Source: Vicia villosa
Taxonomy: Eukaryota; Streptophyta; Magnoliopsida; Fabales; Fabaceae
Reading direction: 5' to 3'
DNA length: 64,000 nucleotides
Assembly (NCBI RefSeq): GCF_029867415.1
Contig: NC_081180.1
Coordinates: 235,267,761-235,331,760 of the forward strand
The position numbers and the translations under genes are program-made. Below the pieces are notes generated by a model, which was not told where the DNA came from, searched no databases, and worked only from the letters and a program-made list of their open reading frames with translations. Numbering within the stretch: the first letter of the stretch is position 1; each line of letters opens with the position of its first letter. Positions 8,218 through 21,400 of the stretch are shown here, piece by piece.

Positions 8218-11200
8218 TGTGGACCTCCGTTTTTTCTCGGGCCATACCTCTGTTCGGGAGAGATACGTGAACTGACTCTTTTTATTGCTTATGCTCTCGC
8301 ATTTTTTTTGAAATTCACAGAGTCGCCACCGACCTTTTATTTTATCCAATTAAGGAAAGGTTTATAAAAGAAACAGAAAAAAGACCTTTAAGAAATTCTG
8401 GGTAAGGGGGTAGGTTATACAAAGGGAAGGTGTTAGCACCCTTTGTATCCATGGTTATCCATGGGCTCTTAAGTTTGCTTAGCTCACTTGTTTTTCGATC
8501 ACTTTTCAATTGCTTTAGAATGCTCATATGTGGTTTCAAATACTTTTGTAAATTGAATTTTGTAATGATCCGTGTGTGGATGTATACAAAATGCTTGTTT
8601 ATCTTTCGAAAGCTGTTTTGAAAAGAACGTTAACTTTGTAATAATCCGTGTTTGGATGTATACAAAGTATTGTCTTTTTTGAAAGTTTTGTTTTGAAAAA
8701 CAACAGTGTATGAGAATTTTGTTTGTTTTGATTTGAGCAAGCAAACTAGGAGGTCTACCCTGAGTTGTAAGGTCTTTATCCTTATTTCCTTTAAAAATCT
8801 ATCCTTTCACCGGATACAAACAAAAGGTTCGATTTTGTACTCGAAACAGTAGAATTTTGACTTTGATTTTGAAAAGAATGAGAAGGGATTACCTTAAAAG
8901 GTGCAAGTGTGATTGTGTTTGTATTCAGATATTTTATCTTTGAAGTTAGTGATCTAACGGTTCAATTTTATCTTTGACATACACGCAGTTTATATGTGCG
9001 GGAAATTAAAATGCGGAAATGTAAAGTGCGGAAAGTAAATCTACGCTATTACATCGATTGTGCAGGAAATGTAAACTAGCCTATTTACATGAATTTGACA
9101 TCCTATACATTTATCTAGGAATTTAAATTGCAAGAAAAATAAAAGGCATGTTTTTTTGGATTTTTTATGATTTGATTTTAATTATGATTAATGCATGATT
9201 AATTAAATTAAAATGAAGAAAAAAAGATGAAAATAGATTTAAACCTAGAAATTAAGTTTAAAATATGTACAAAATATTTGTCAATTAATTTTAAAACAAA
9301 ACTAATTTTTTTGGAATTTTTGGAATTGATTTGAAATTGATTAAGTTAATTAATACATAATTATGCAAATAATTATACAAATAACTAAAACTTAAAGAGA
9401 AAATTATTCAAAATATGTACAAAATTAGTTTATAATATATAAACAATATTTAATATAAAGAACAATTTTTTTATGATTTTTTTTGATTGGTTAGAATAAT
9501 TAAAAAGCAAATATATAAATATATACTAATTAATTATGCAAAATATTGAAATTTTGAAGAAAAATAAAATATTTTTATTTCAGAAAATAATATATTATTT
9601 TAGAAGTCTAAAAATATTTTTTGTGTATTTTTTGGATTTTTAAAACTATTTTTAAATAATTTTGCAAAGAAAATTAAAATAGAAATAAAAAAAATAAAAG
9701 GATACGATCAGGTGTGGTGGATAAGTGTGGTCTATGGTGTGGATCACTTGTCTGATGCGTTGGATGAGCTGGCTAGTGGATCTGATGGTCACCAGCACGA
9801 GGGACCATACCACGTGATGTACCTGCAAAACACAGAATCCAAGATTAATTCAAAAAACACGCGCGCGCCCTCCAGCCAATCAGAGGACGCCACGCATCGT
9901 CTTCTTCCTCAGGATGGGCTTTTACACCTTTCATTTGCAGGTGGTGTAAAAACTCCAACCTTTTACACCTGTTGAAAATAGCGAATACTAGCAAACACTA
10001 ATATAAATCTGGCGCGATACCATGGTTCAGTTCGTATTGTTCATGCGATTCTAATGGTACCATTTAGAGTTCATAATTTTGCATGGATAGTAAAACCCCA
10101 AATTTAAAGGTTCGAACCCTAAAATGGTGATCCTACGTATAGGCGTCCAAACTTCAATTAAGTTTCCAGAAATGATTAGGACCTCAAACCAAACACAAAT
10201 ACATGTCTACATCTTGTTAAACATGCATGAATGACCAGATACGAGTTGATTTAGATTTGAAAAAATTATGACCTGTATAGCTCGATTTAGTGAGCTTCAA
10301 GGCTTGCAATTGATTGGAATACGTTCAATGATACTTGAGGATTGTATTTGAGTGTTTAATTTGAACTGAAACAAGATAGAAATTAAAATTCGAATTTTGA
10401 ATTTCTTTGAAAAATTTCAAGTGATTACAAGTGTGTTATCAGCAAGGCTTTGTTTCTGAACTTGTCTCCTCTATTACTGAAGTATGGTAGCCTATATATA
10501 AGCATTGAGTGCTTAGAATTGAAGCTAAGAAGCATCTAGTTGCCTTTGTGGAATTCTTGAATTTTTTATATTAAAAAGCTTTGAATTATTGACCAAGTCT
10601 TCTTGTCTTCAATGCTCTTGCCTTGCTCTTCAATTCTCTGCAGAAAAATGAAGATTCCTTGGGTGAGTCATGCTTAAGATTTAAGCCATCCATTATCCTT
10701 TCATTTTTCTTTTTAATTTAATCTTAAAATAAGATAAAATTATGCAAAAATGAAATAAAAATGGTGTGGGCTTAGTCTTGGTCGTGGGAGGCCCATAATA
10801 TCATGGAAATGATGTTTGAACCATGAAAACTTGGCCCCATTTGGAAAAAATGCATTTTTGAGCAATGTTGGTTTTATGCATTTTCCAAAATTTAGCCAAC
10901 TTCAACAAGATGTAAATCCCTCAATTTTTGTCATATGAAGGAGATCTTGCACTTTTTGGAAACCTCAAAGAGTCCTCTAACCAATGCCTTTGGTCTCATG
11001 TCAAAATGATTTTTGATGCTCTTTGTGTGTCCTTTTGAAAAAAGTGTCTTTTTGTTGACTTTGAAAATAACCTGTAATGTCTTTGATCATATTTTTCAAA
11101 TGGTGAATCCAATGACCATGGGATCAATGGCATTTGAAAGATAATTGAATTTCCTTCAAAATGAGCTTTGGTTTGAATTTTTTGGATGAAGGATGAGAGA

Positions 11201-12916
11201 GTTATGATCAGTCAAAGTTGAGTTGACTTTTCAGGCAAAAACCCTAATTTTGAATCTTAGGGTTTTGTTGATTTTTGATCTTTCCTTGATGAATTATGAT
11301 CATCCAATGATCAAATGATGAATCCTTTGAAAAAATATGGACTTTGACAAAAAATTTCATTTTTGACTGTCTGTTGACTTTTTTGGTCAAACGGGTCGTC
11401 TGTTGACTGTTTGAGCTGCTGACGGTGCGTCTGAGTGAATTGAAGTTTGAAAATTTGTATGATGGTACTTTGAGATATATGGATGTGTATGAAATCCATT
11501 TGAGCTCTCAAAAACTTGTTTCTCCTGTAAAAACAAGAAAACCCTAGTCAGGGACTGTTTATGTAGGAGACAGTTAAGCGTACCTGATTTTTGTGCAGTG
11601 TTGAGTCTCTGCTAATCGCGTGATATTCAGAAGAATTCTAGAACAAAAATCTTGGAATTTTGAATGATGAAAGATTGATTTGATTGATGGTACAAAACAC
11701 TGAGAATTGTACTGTCAGCAGCTTGGCTGTCAACTGACTGTCCAGGTATTGATGTAGCAGTTAGAGTGAAAAATCAACAGTCAAAGTTAATTTTCTTTTT
11801 TTGTTGTTTTTGCTTTTTGTTTTATGTGAAAAATGAAAGTTTATTTACATGACTTGTTAGAAAAACACAGACATAATAAATAACTAATATTTACTGTATG
11901 CGGGCAAAATTACCGATAATAACCCTGAAAATCATTTAATGCACAGAAAAATGAATATTTGACTGGCAGAAAACACATAAAATATTATCTGAGTAATTAA
12001 GCAATATTATGACAAGTAGTACAATATTTAATACTGACAGTACAAATATTACATACTATATTGAACAGTACGACGAATAAACGGTACATTTAAGAAATAC
12101 GGCAAATCTTAAAAATGACGATTGATAACCCATGCTACAAATAGTAACATGTAGATGATTGGGAGCATAAGCATCCCAGGTCCACAGTGTTCCGGGCTAT
12201 GTAGACAGAAGAAAGACATGATCACCATAGCAATGGTAATGACCATAAGAAAACACGTTTCCCACCGCTTTGCCATTTTGTCGGGGAAGAAGAAAGGATG
12301 GATTATGAAGTAGAAATTTGAGAGATGAATTAGAATTTGATGTGAGATTTTTAAGAGAAAATGAGAGGTATTTATAGAATGGAAAGAAGGATAGAGACGT
12401 TGGGGAATGATGTGATTCCGTACAAAAGGAAAATTTGAGTGGAAGTAAGATTTGAAAGAAAGTGTATGATAGTGTTGGGAAAAAGAGAGATGTAGAGAAT
12501 AAAGTTAGGATTTGATTTTTTGGAAAAGAGATTTGAAAAGATTTTTGAAAATAATGGAATATAGTACAAAAATTAGTGGGAAACAAAAGATAATAATAAT
12601 CTACTTGTTACCAGTACAGTCTGAGTTTCCTGATTCTGCGCCTGCAAAAAAAAGATTTAACTTTGTACCAATTGTGTCAGTACTATTTATTTGTAAATAA
12701 ATAAATAGCATGTGTGAAGTAATAAACAGCATTTGGCGTTTGCGTAAGAATAAATTCAACTGCAAGCCAAATTACTGTTTAAGAAAAATTCTAAAAACTA
12801 AGTATTTCATATGTCAGGATATTTGTTGAAATAAAAATCCATGATTATATGAGACTCTTAATTTCGAGATTGGAGTTTTCTTGAAAAAAGATGCGGGCAA
12901 ATTTTGGGGTATAACA
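8218..12916 (-). repeat. O2 5' LTR, complete, 4.7 kb
   Basis: On the minus strand it starts TGTTATACCCCAAAATTTGC (12916) and ends in CA at 8218 beside the primer-binding site. A TG...CA structure with a length of 4699 bp is typical of Ogre. It contains AT-rich stretches (about 9150-9700), paired W-box-like GTTGAC/GTCAA motifs (11373-11390) and the U5 motif shared with O1, A and B (8398-8450). Short frames inside it have no protein similarity I recognise. Confidence 0.82.
10491..10502 (-). promoter_or_regulatory. TATA box of the O2 LTR
   Basis: On the minus strand CTTATATATAGG lies near the middle of the LTR, a place comparable to the TATATAAG of A's LTR. The transcription start is inferred, not seen. 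Confidence 0.4.
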
Positions 12917-13381
12917 CATGACATTGTGAGTTGAAAGGAGGAGGATATTTTATTAATTAAAATTATAAATTCTAATTATATTAATTAAAATTTAAAAACA
13001 ATTAAAAAAAGTTACATGAGTTTATTTGTTATCGGTGAAGATATTTTATTCACATTTTATCAAAAGATAAAAAAAAAACTATTAAAAGTATTACATCAAT
13101 GCAATCAATCGCATATAACACGAAATAAATCAAAGCAATGAATCGTATATAACACGAAATGAAGGTTATATATAAATGATGTGATCACTTACGTGAAAGG
13201 ATTGAGTAAAATGAGAAAGAGAATAACAATTTCATCACTATTTTCACACTACAAACAACCAATACTAATATTTATGGTTTCACAAAATAATGCAATTTTA
13301 TCAAAATATTTATTTGTCTTTGATTGATACATAGGATAAAGAAACATGTAGAGACTGTAAAGAGAAATGAAAGAGTAAAAT
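12917..13381. other. AT-rich flanking DNA
   Basis: Non-element DNA to the right of O2. It is AT-rich, with a short direct repeat around TCGTATATAACACGAAAT (13108-13160). No gene is seen. Confidence 0.5.
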
Positions 13382-13738
13382 CTAATCTAATAAACTATCC
13401 ATTAAGTTCCAGAGATAGGATCTACTTGCAGCTTTCTCAGGAATCTTCAATCCCATATATTTCGATTGAACCTCTTCAAAAGTTAAATCCGAAAACTGAT
13501 TTAAACCAAGTATGTAGCTCTTCTTACCAGCTTTATTAAACTCCTCAATGTATTCCAACCCCTTTTTGAATATTTGTAGGCATTTTTCCCTCTTAGAACT
13601 ATTTGCGTATGTGATTCCATACTTTACCATCCATTGTTGGTGTGCTTTAACAACATCTGATTCATACAACGGTCGAGAAAAGGTTGGGTATGCAAATGCC
13701 TACAAGACGACGATGCAAACACCAATAAAATACTTCAT
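13382..13738 (-). pseudogene. papain-type propeptide (inhibitor I29) protein with premature stop
   Basis: Minus-strand frame of 119 codons resembling the prodomain of plant papain-like cysteine proteases, which folds over the active site and keeps the enzyme inactive in the secretory route. The start codon at 13738 opens a hydrophobic signal peptide (MKYFIGVCIVVL), broken by TAG at codon 13 (13702-13700). The cleavage-side residues follow. Then comes the I29 region: HQQWMVKYG, an ERFNIN-like helix with FKKGLEYIEEFN, and the NQFSDLTFEE motif. The frame stops at 13382 with no catalytic domain, so it is either an I29-only inhibitor gene or an exon-1 remnant of a protease. A later Met (13669) follows the stop but would give a protein without a signal peptide. 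Confidence 0.75.
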
Positions 13739-13883
13739 GATTGAGTTCTTGAACGCTATAAAAAAAATCAAAGAATCATATTTCAGCGGCCAATATTAAC
13801 AGAAACTCTAATTTTGAATTCACCTTTCTGATGAGGGAGTAGTCAAAAGACGGTGAGATAGGGCAGGCGACAGACAACGGAGC

Positions 13884-14016
13884 GAATCAAGAAAGGGAAA
13901 AAGGAGAGAAACTTATAGTGAACGTGTGAGTAGAAAAAGGGAGAAAGGAGAGAAATTTATAGTGAACGTGTGAGTGTGAGTAGAAAAAGGGAAAAAGGAG
14001 AGAAATTTATAGTGAA
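13884..14016 (-). promoter_or_regulatory. tandem TATA-containing repeats upstream of the I29 pseudogene
   Basis: Three imperfect copies of a block containing GGAGAGAAATTTATAGTGAA on the plus strand. Read on the minus strand each gives CACTATAAATTTCTC, a good TATA box. They lie 150-280 bp upstream of the I29 start, so the promoter itself appears to be multiplied. Confidence 0.55.
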
Positions 14017-17000
14017 GATATTTGATTTTTTTTTATCCCTCATTTAAAATCTTTATTTTTTAAAAATATTTGATTTTTTTTATTTGAGATCAATTTTTAA
14101 TGATGTGACAAGAATGTGAAGATATGTTATTGCCATATTTCCCAAATCTAAATTTAGTTATTACAAATTTTTATTTATTTTTTTAAATATTAATAAAATA
14201 AACTTAAATAAATAAAAAACACATTCATCATCTTTGAAATTTACATAAAGATTCCTCTTCAACACACTTAAAATCACCAAAAAAAATCTTACAAACACAA
14301 GATAAATCTTATATTTTCTTCCAATTTTATTATTTTAATTTTAATTTTTTTTTAAAACAAAATTTAAAAAATCAAATATATAAAACAACGATAGTTTTGA
14401 AATAGATGCCATATGTAAGCTCATCCGACAAAAATTAATCACTAATTTGGGTGACTCAGTTGCTTTGAAATAGATGCCATAGTTTAATTGCTTTGAGTCA
14501 GTTGGCATGTCATTAAAATAATAATGAAATTGAAAACAATCCATTGAGCAACAACATTCACATAAAGAGAGCAGGCCAGTGATTTATTACATTTGAGAAC
14601 ATGAATGTCAAATTAATGTCAAATTTTCTGTTCTAGACCTCAAGTCCGACTTCAAATCATTAATATTCAAGTCACCAAATAACTTATTGATGGAAATCTC
14701 GACTTTGGAAACCATTTTTACTAACTGTTTGTGTTCTTTTAATGAAAGATTCTTCTCAAATATACCAGTCAGAAACTATCTTGCTGCCACGAAAGGTTGC
14801 CCTGAATGCTGCAACATTGATTCAAAGCAGGCTTGAAACGTCGATAGAAACATTCAGCCTCAGGATACATATTATTGATGCGATAGAATTCAAATGCAAA
14901 TCTATGTTATCTGATAAGCGAAGGAGATGCGACCAAACTGATAATCCCCTCAATCAATCATTCAAACAACTCCTCAATCGAATCGAACCTCCCCTGGACC
15001 CGACCAATGACACCTAATTCAGAATTAACCTGTTAATTTGAACTCTGCATATTGATACTTTGACCCAGCCTTTGGTTTCTCATAATTAACAGCCGCACGC
15101 GCCAGGACATGCCCGCTGATTCAAACACCATTGAGATAAGTAAAGAATGTAATTATTACCAGATTTTTAATGGTTGTAATTAGTGGCTGCTACAATTCTT
15201 ATTGTTATAATCAAAGAAAGCCATTTACTGATTTTTAAACAATTATTACAAGATTAATATCTCCACTGAGAGTTTCCACTGACATCCATTAATCTAGATT
15301 GTCTATTCTGCATATCTAGTTCCAGCTGCTACAAATAAGTATTTTTCTACATAACCAATGAAATCATTAGAAACTAATAAAACAATTATTAAACCACCAT
15401 GACAGCAAAGTAATTGGAAAAAAGTGAATACCTGAGCATTAGTTTTGGAAGCTGATTATATAACTACAAAGCAAGATTTGAAGCTCACCAGCTTTCAATC
15501 CAGATAATCCAAATATAATCCTTAGTCTATGTGCCGCTTGTTTTGTTCCACAACATAACAAATGAGGAAGTAGTAGTTAAAGGTGGCAGAACTAGTATAA
15601 ATTAATACTTCAAAAGCAGTGCAAAACAAAACGTAAATTCAAAAGTAGTTCCTGAATTTCAGCATTAAATCCAAGCTTCAAAGGACGATCATCTTCATCA
15701 AGGATTAAAATAATAATATCAACCAAACTCACCGACATCACTACAGACACATTCACCCACAAAAATGCATCAGTTCATGTAATCCATTTCATATACTGAT
15801 CATCAAAATCAACAAAAAATGCTTACTAATAAATGGAAGATCCATCTTCAATCCAATATGCTCTAAAAGCTTACTAATAACCGCTTATAGAGATGACAAT
15901 GCAATGGTTTGCATTGCAGAACAGGTCATTTGCTAATTTCTGAAAAACTGCAAGTTCAACATCGACTATCTTTTCAATAGAAAGTCTTAAGAAAACACCT
16001 CAAGGTTTATCCTTATTTTTCCTGTAAAATATATAAGCATTTCTTCACCTGAGTGATTCTCAAGTACAACTAATATGTACTGAGCAACACTTACATATCT
16101 ACGAAGAATAGTTAAGCATGGTTATCCTCGACTTTTGTCACTTTTTATTTAAGTTAATATGTAGAGAATGTAATCAGAAGAAGGAAACTAAACAAAAGAT
16201 GTGTATTGACCCAGAAAAATGGATGCCATAAATTGGTCTGCATGTAATTTAAAAGGTAACTATAAGTTACTACATTAAGATTAGTTCTTAGATCTTACCG
16301 TGTTTAGAGAACTGATGCAGTCAAATATCTTTTTTTCTTGGACGAATCTTATCCTGCCCATAACTAACTTGTGGCAGAAACAAATTTGATCCATAAGTCT
16401 TATTAGTCTTATTTGAATAGGAGTCAAACACCATCAGCCTTGAAAAAAGTTATTAATAATTGTTAATGCAGCAAAGATACAAATTTAGATGACAGAATCC
16501 TACATATGGTAGCCCCATTAATCGTCCACAACAATATTAACGGCAAAACTTAGGTTCCCGCAAAAGATATCACAAGGTGCAACTGGTGAATTTTCTTTTT
16601 CTTCACCCAAAAACACACTACTGCAGGTCTTATTCTCGACTCTGTATCCACCAATGTCTGATTTATATTGTGGCTGGTGTTTTAATTCTAACTGATGAAG
16701 AAGTCCATTAGCTATAGCAATAGGGTTCATATGGCCTATGATGCAGAACAACCTTGTATGTTATGTGGCACTATAATATCTACAAGTTTTCTAAATAAGA
16801 TTTTTTAATGTTCAATATTCAAAAGCCCTTTCATTTTCTGAATCACATGATCAAACTAATTAACAGTATGATGATAAATGAAATGAGAAGAGAGGAAAGA
16901 GACATACCAGGAAGACCACAAGGAATAGTCCAATTGAAAGAAGCAAGAAATCAACAATGTTCGCTTCTAGGAAGAATTCTTTGACGTAGCTTTCAACCGT

Positions 17001-17204
17001 AAGATTGCTTTTAAATCTACCGCCAACAAGACGATGAGGAAGATATATCTATTGTTCCCGATAGTTACCGTTAGATGAAATCCTCTTACTTTCTTAAGTT
17101 TCAGACGTTGTGGATCTTCCATAAAAGCCGAAGCAATATAAATATAGACTTATAATACTAAACTATTAAGCATACTTCAATTACATGTGTCACGGATAGA
17201 GAAC
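14017..17204. other. unassigned flanking DNA
   Basis: About 3.2 kb between the two pseudogenes. 14017-14370 is very AT-rich. A sequence around TTGAAATAGATGCCATA occurs twice, 65 bp apart (14397 and 14462). Short frames at 14742-15017 (plus) and 16518-16751 (minus) have no similarity I recognise. It may hold introns or decayed exons of the kinase pseudogene, but I cannot show that. Confidence 0.4.
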
Positions 17205-17345
17205 CATCCTATGCTAGATTCAAATTACCCCCATGGTTTTTGCAATGTTGCAACCTCCCACATGATTACCCCAAAGCTGTAAAGAATACTTCTCATTTGA
17301 TGGCTCGTCATGAAGAACTTATAGAGCCAGCCACATTTGATCTTT
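17205..17345 (-). pseudogene. CTR1/EDR1-like Raf-type MAPKKK kinase-domain fragment
   Basis: Read on the minus strand in two to three frames, this fragment follows kinase subdomains VIII-IX. It has a degraded MAPE-like segment with a stop, then DEPSNEK, then YSFGVIMWEVATLQKPWG and a frame slip into NLNLA. The order DEPSNEK, YSFGV, WE.ATL, PWGNLN is characteristic of plant Raf-like MAP kinase kinase kinases of the CTR1/EDR1 group, which phosphorylate MAPKKs in ethylene and defence signalling. At least one stop and two frame slips lie within 140 bp, so it is dead. Upstream catalytic-loop sequence (17346-17400) is only vaguely similar. Family assignment is fairly sure; the exact member is not. 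Confidence 0.7.
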
Positions 17346-18424
17346 GGCTTAAGCAGATCTTTGGCAGTCTAAATTCGGCCCTTTGACAATTTAACATCGG
17401 ACCACAAATGTATTTGATAATGAAGAATACTCGCATGATGTGTCATTATACACGTATAAACACAGCCTGTAACAGTTTGGAAACTCACCTTATGTTTTGG
17501 TTTGCTGTTACCAAAATAACATCTAACCAACAAAAAAATTCAGACCATGAAGAAACACATACCATATGCATTAAGCTAATAAACACTCAAAAGAAATTGA
17601 TGTTGAAAGTTTCCAAGATACCTATTGAGCCAAAAGTCTACAAAGACAGAAAATTTGTATTGTTGAACATAAACTATAAAATCCAATATATACAACAAAA
17701 ATAAAAAGAATCAAAGCTTATGAATTTGAAGAGAAACGAAATGAAAAAAAAATCATATTATGACTCTGATAAATAAGAATGCCAGTATTCGACCTAATTC
17801 AAATCCAAAATCAAAAGTAGCATAGTTAAGCACAAAAATTCAAAAAAAAAAGATTAAGAACAAACACATAAATCTTAACTAACTCAAAGATAAAAGGCAA
17901 GGATAGACGATGGCTATGTATGCTGGCTATGTATGCTGAAGGCTCTCACCTAAACAACAGGCATATAATAAGAAAGATGAATGAAAAAGATAGGAAAAAG
18001 AAAAATCTTCAAAATTACATTCCTTTTTTGTTCTTTCGAAATAAACTCAAACAATATATTAGCAATTTCCAAATATATTTCTTTGATTAAAAAAAATATT
18101 TTATATGATTTTTAATAAAATCAATAAATATATTAAAAATATTAAAAATAAAATGATAAAAACAAATATATTTAAAAAATATAATTATTATCGACATATT
18201 AGTATAATTTAACTTTATAATTTAAAATAAAATTTATTTAATTTTATATAGTATCATCTCCTATATTTAAAAATTCTAAAATCAAATTTTATAATTTCAA
18301 TTTTAGTTGGTGGAATTAAAATAGTTAGAGACAAACTTACCTCTAAGATGTCATCTATCATTGATTTCTTGAATACTAAAGATGCAACTGAAACAACAAT
18401 ATGAAAAAAAGAACAAGTCAAGAT
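17346..18424. other. AT-rich flanking DNA left of element A
   Basis: No gene is recognised. It contains a 15-bp tandem duplication (GGCTATGTATGCT, 17911-17938) and a very AT-rich stretch (18040-18300). The last bases, CAAGATAATAT, recur at 49981 in the duplicated insertion site on the far side of A. Confidence 0.5.
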
Positions 18425-18429
18425 AATAT
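18425..18429. repeat. 5-bp target-site duplication of A, left copy
   Basis: AATAT immediately before the 5' LTR. The matching copy is at 49869-49873, immediately after the 3' LTR. Confidence 0.9.
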
Positions 18430-21400
18430 TGTCATACCCCAAATTTGTCCTACCCTTTAACTTCTAACTGGCTTAGGCTTTGCATTCATGTACATACATC
18501 ACTTAGGTCATAATCCATATCCATGCATGCATATCATTGGTATCAACCAAAGACCAGCAGGAAAGAACTTTTGTGGCAAGGTATTGATTGAAGGGAACAA
18601 GCTTGCAAATCATCCGGTTCTTTAAATCAGGGTTTCTTTGACCAAAATCAACCAGTTGACTTTCCGGTCAACATTCAATCAGGAATGGTTTCTGTGTGTG
18701 AGAAGCTTCTCATACTGACTATGTGGATGTGTTTGTTTGACTGGATTTGATTGGAGGAGATTTAATCGGGAATTTCATCAATAGTCGGAAAAATCAGAAC
18801 AGTTGACATTTGGGTCAAAATCAGAAGAATTATTCAAATATTGACTTTTGGTGGAAAATTAATCAAGAAAAGTCGAAGAATGGATAAAATCGGGAGTTCG
18901 ACAAAAAGTTGCCAAAATAGCAAAAAGACAAGTTTACAACACTTAGAAAAATTTTGATACTTTAAATCTTGTTGAGCAGTCCACTTCAGCACTAGATTAC
19001 ACGTGGCAAATGACATTTTTTGAAGAAAATTCCAACATCAAAGTTGTTCCTCTCATGGAGGAGAACAACTTTGTAGTGGGACACTTTTTCATTTGAAGCT
19101 TGTACGAAGAGTTAAAGTGGTGTGAAGTTTCTGAAAGTTCATTTAAACCAAGTCATAATCCAAGTCACAAGTCAGGTCATGACCTGGCATTTTAACAAAC
19201 ACATGGCATGCCAAATCTCAAGCCATTTTTAGAGCTCTACAAAAGTGCCATGAATGCAAACTTGGTATCATTATCTTCTTTGCCATCTCCTCTATCCATT
19301 GAAACAAGAATTGGTACAATTGGACAAATATTGAATGAGATACAAGCCTTCAAAGTAGTGCCCCAACACTGGTCAAATCCTGCAGGCAGCCGAGGCAGAT
19401 TCTTAAGGCACACGCATGCATTTCAGCAAACACATGGTGTGCCAAATGTCAATGCCTTTTTCTTCCTCCACAAGCCACTATCTTGAACAAGCTTGATTCT
19501 AAACCACTCTTTGCCATGCCCTCTATCTAATGAGCCCGAGACCATTAGTTTTGAATGAGTATCGAGCAAGATAGAGACATCCCAAGTCGTGCCCTGACCA
19601 TACCACATTTTTGCCATGGATTTGAAGACAAGACAAGTCGGGCATGCAGCATACTATGCAGTGTCACTCCACTATGCTCTAAGTCATTTTTCCCCATTTC
19701 CAAGCCCCATCTCAATGACTCTCGAACATCAAAGCTCTTTAATCACATGCCCTCTTCATGATGCACTTGAGTTTGGGATGATTGGTGCTTTATGGCTAGA
19801 GATATCAACACTCAAAGTAGGGGCATGAACATGATTTTGTCACCACCATTAATGCTGCAGCATAGTATACAAAGCCATTCCACACACTATCCACATGCCA
19901 TAATAAGCCATGCAAACACCATACACATAAAAAGGCATGCATGAGAGTTACTCCATGTGGTAAGCTTGTTTCCTAAGCATTGTGCAGCAACATACAATAC
20001 ATACACACTTCATTCAAGTCCCACATTCATAAAAGATGGAAAGAGCATATTGCAAACTACACTTCAAGTCCCATACTCAAGAAAGCTGGCTCAAGCTCCA
20101 ATCATTTGCCATATATAAGGAACTGTGCATAGCTCTCATTTTTACAGACACTCCCATTCCGAAAACCCTCTTCTCACTCTCCCCATTCTCCTCTCGGTTC
20201 TCTCTCTTCCTTCACTCCTTCCCCCACCTCCGGCCACCGTAACCGTCTTCTCTAACAAACTCAGACCACCCTAGCCACCTATCTTCACCTTCCATCCCTT
20301 ACAATCGCCGCTACCTCCATTCTGCAACCGCCATGGCAGTAACCACCGCTTGCGTCCTCTCCGCATAACCTCCGCAACACCTCATCCTTCGGCTATCTCC
20401 AAGACTCATCATGCTGCAAGATAATGCTAGTCCATTCTCCGATTGAAGATCTGAGTAAGAGGACCGCAACAAGCGCAAGCATCACCAACACGAAGAGCTC
20501 AGATAGGTGAAGCTTCTCTTTGCCTGCGCTGTAAAGCCTCTAAACAAGTAAGCCTCATAATCTCGCTTAGCATACGTAGATGAATATCTTAGGTCATATA
20601 GAGCTGGTTGTGCATCTTAGATCTCATTATTTGACATGATTCTTGGATTTGTTATTAGAAATCGTATCTTCGAGATTGCTGAACTTGTTTGGACTGGTAA
20701 CGAAAGTATGAACGCCTGTGTAGCATTAGTTTGTGTTTTAGCATAACTCCGGTGACTTAGTGTTTCTTGTTTGTTTTCGGTTTAAACGTTAGAAGCAAAA
20801 TTAGAAGAAAATAGGCTCGGATTCAGACTCAGTGTGGAATTCCGAGTTGAACCATGGTGTTTGCTTTATTTTCTGGGCGTTTTTCTGTTCGCCGGTGGCG
20901 CACACGGCTGGGGAAGATGACCGGAGGCGGAGCTCCGGCATCTGTGTGTGCTTTTGGTTCAGGTTCCGTTTAGCATACGTGGTGAGTTTGTATTCGTTCA
21001 TTTCCCATCGTTTTGAAAGTTTGTCTTCATTCATATGATTACATATCTTGTTGTTGCGTTGTGATTGGCTCAGAATTCTTCCCTTGGCATTATGTGACTT
21101 AAGTGACAGTGTGACCTATTGATTTATTATGCTTCACGTTTTAGTCATAACATAGGCTAATCACATGCATATATTCAAACATAAAAGCTGAATAAAAATA
21201 AGTGAATAATGTGGAATGATACACCATACGCTTATGACCTTGGGCCTGAATGCAGCAGCTATTCCCACCCCCATTTTGGGCCCAGTTTTGCATTTAACTA
21301 ATTGTAGTTCATTCTGATTTACTGTTACACCCCCTGCTTTTAATAAAAAACAAATATTAGTAATTGAGTTCTTTAATTCTTTTGCAATTAATTCCTTCTT

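Larger units (their letters stand above)
5714..12916 (-). mobile_element. Ogre/Tat-type Ty3/gypsy element O2, partial
   Basis: The minus strand has, from right to left, a 4699-bp 5' LTR beginning TGTTATACCCC at 12916, a primer-binding site, a leader, ORF1 with one frameshift, and the first 65 codons of gag before the gap. The rest of O2 should continue beyond the O1 insertion, outside the window. The 5 bp next to the LTR start (12917-12921, CATGA) is the candidate target duplication; its partner is not visible. Confidence 0.82.

Noticed and set aside
14742..15017. 91-residue frame in flanking DNA
   Set aside because: No recognisable family, no conserved motif, no partner exon.
16518..16751. 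77-residue minus-strand frame
   Set aside because: No similarity that I can name and no supporting context.
19208..20242. Small plus-strand frames such as 19208-19486 and 20036-20242
   Set aside because: They recur in the 3' LTR (46561-46839, 47389-47595), lie in U3 and around the transcript start, and resemble no protein.
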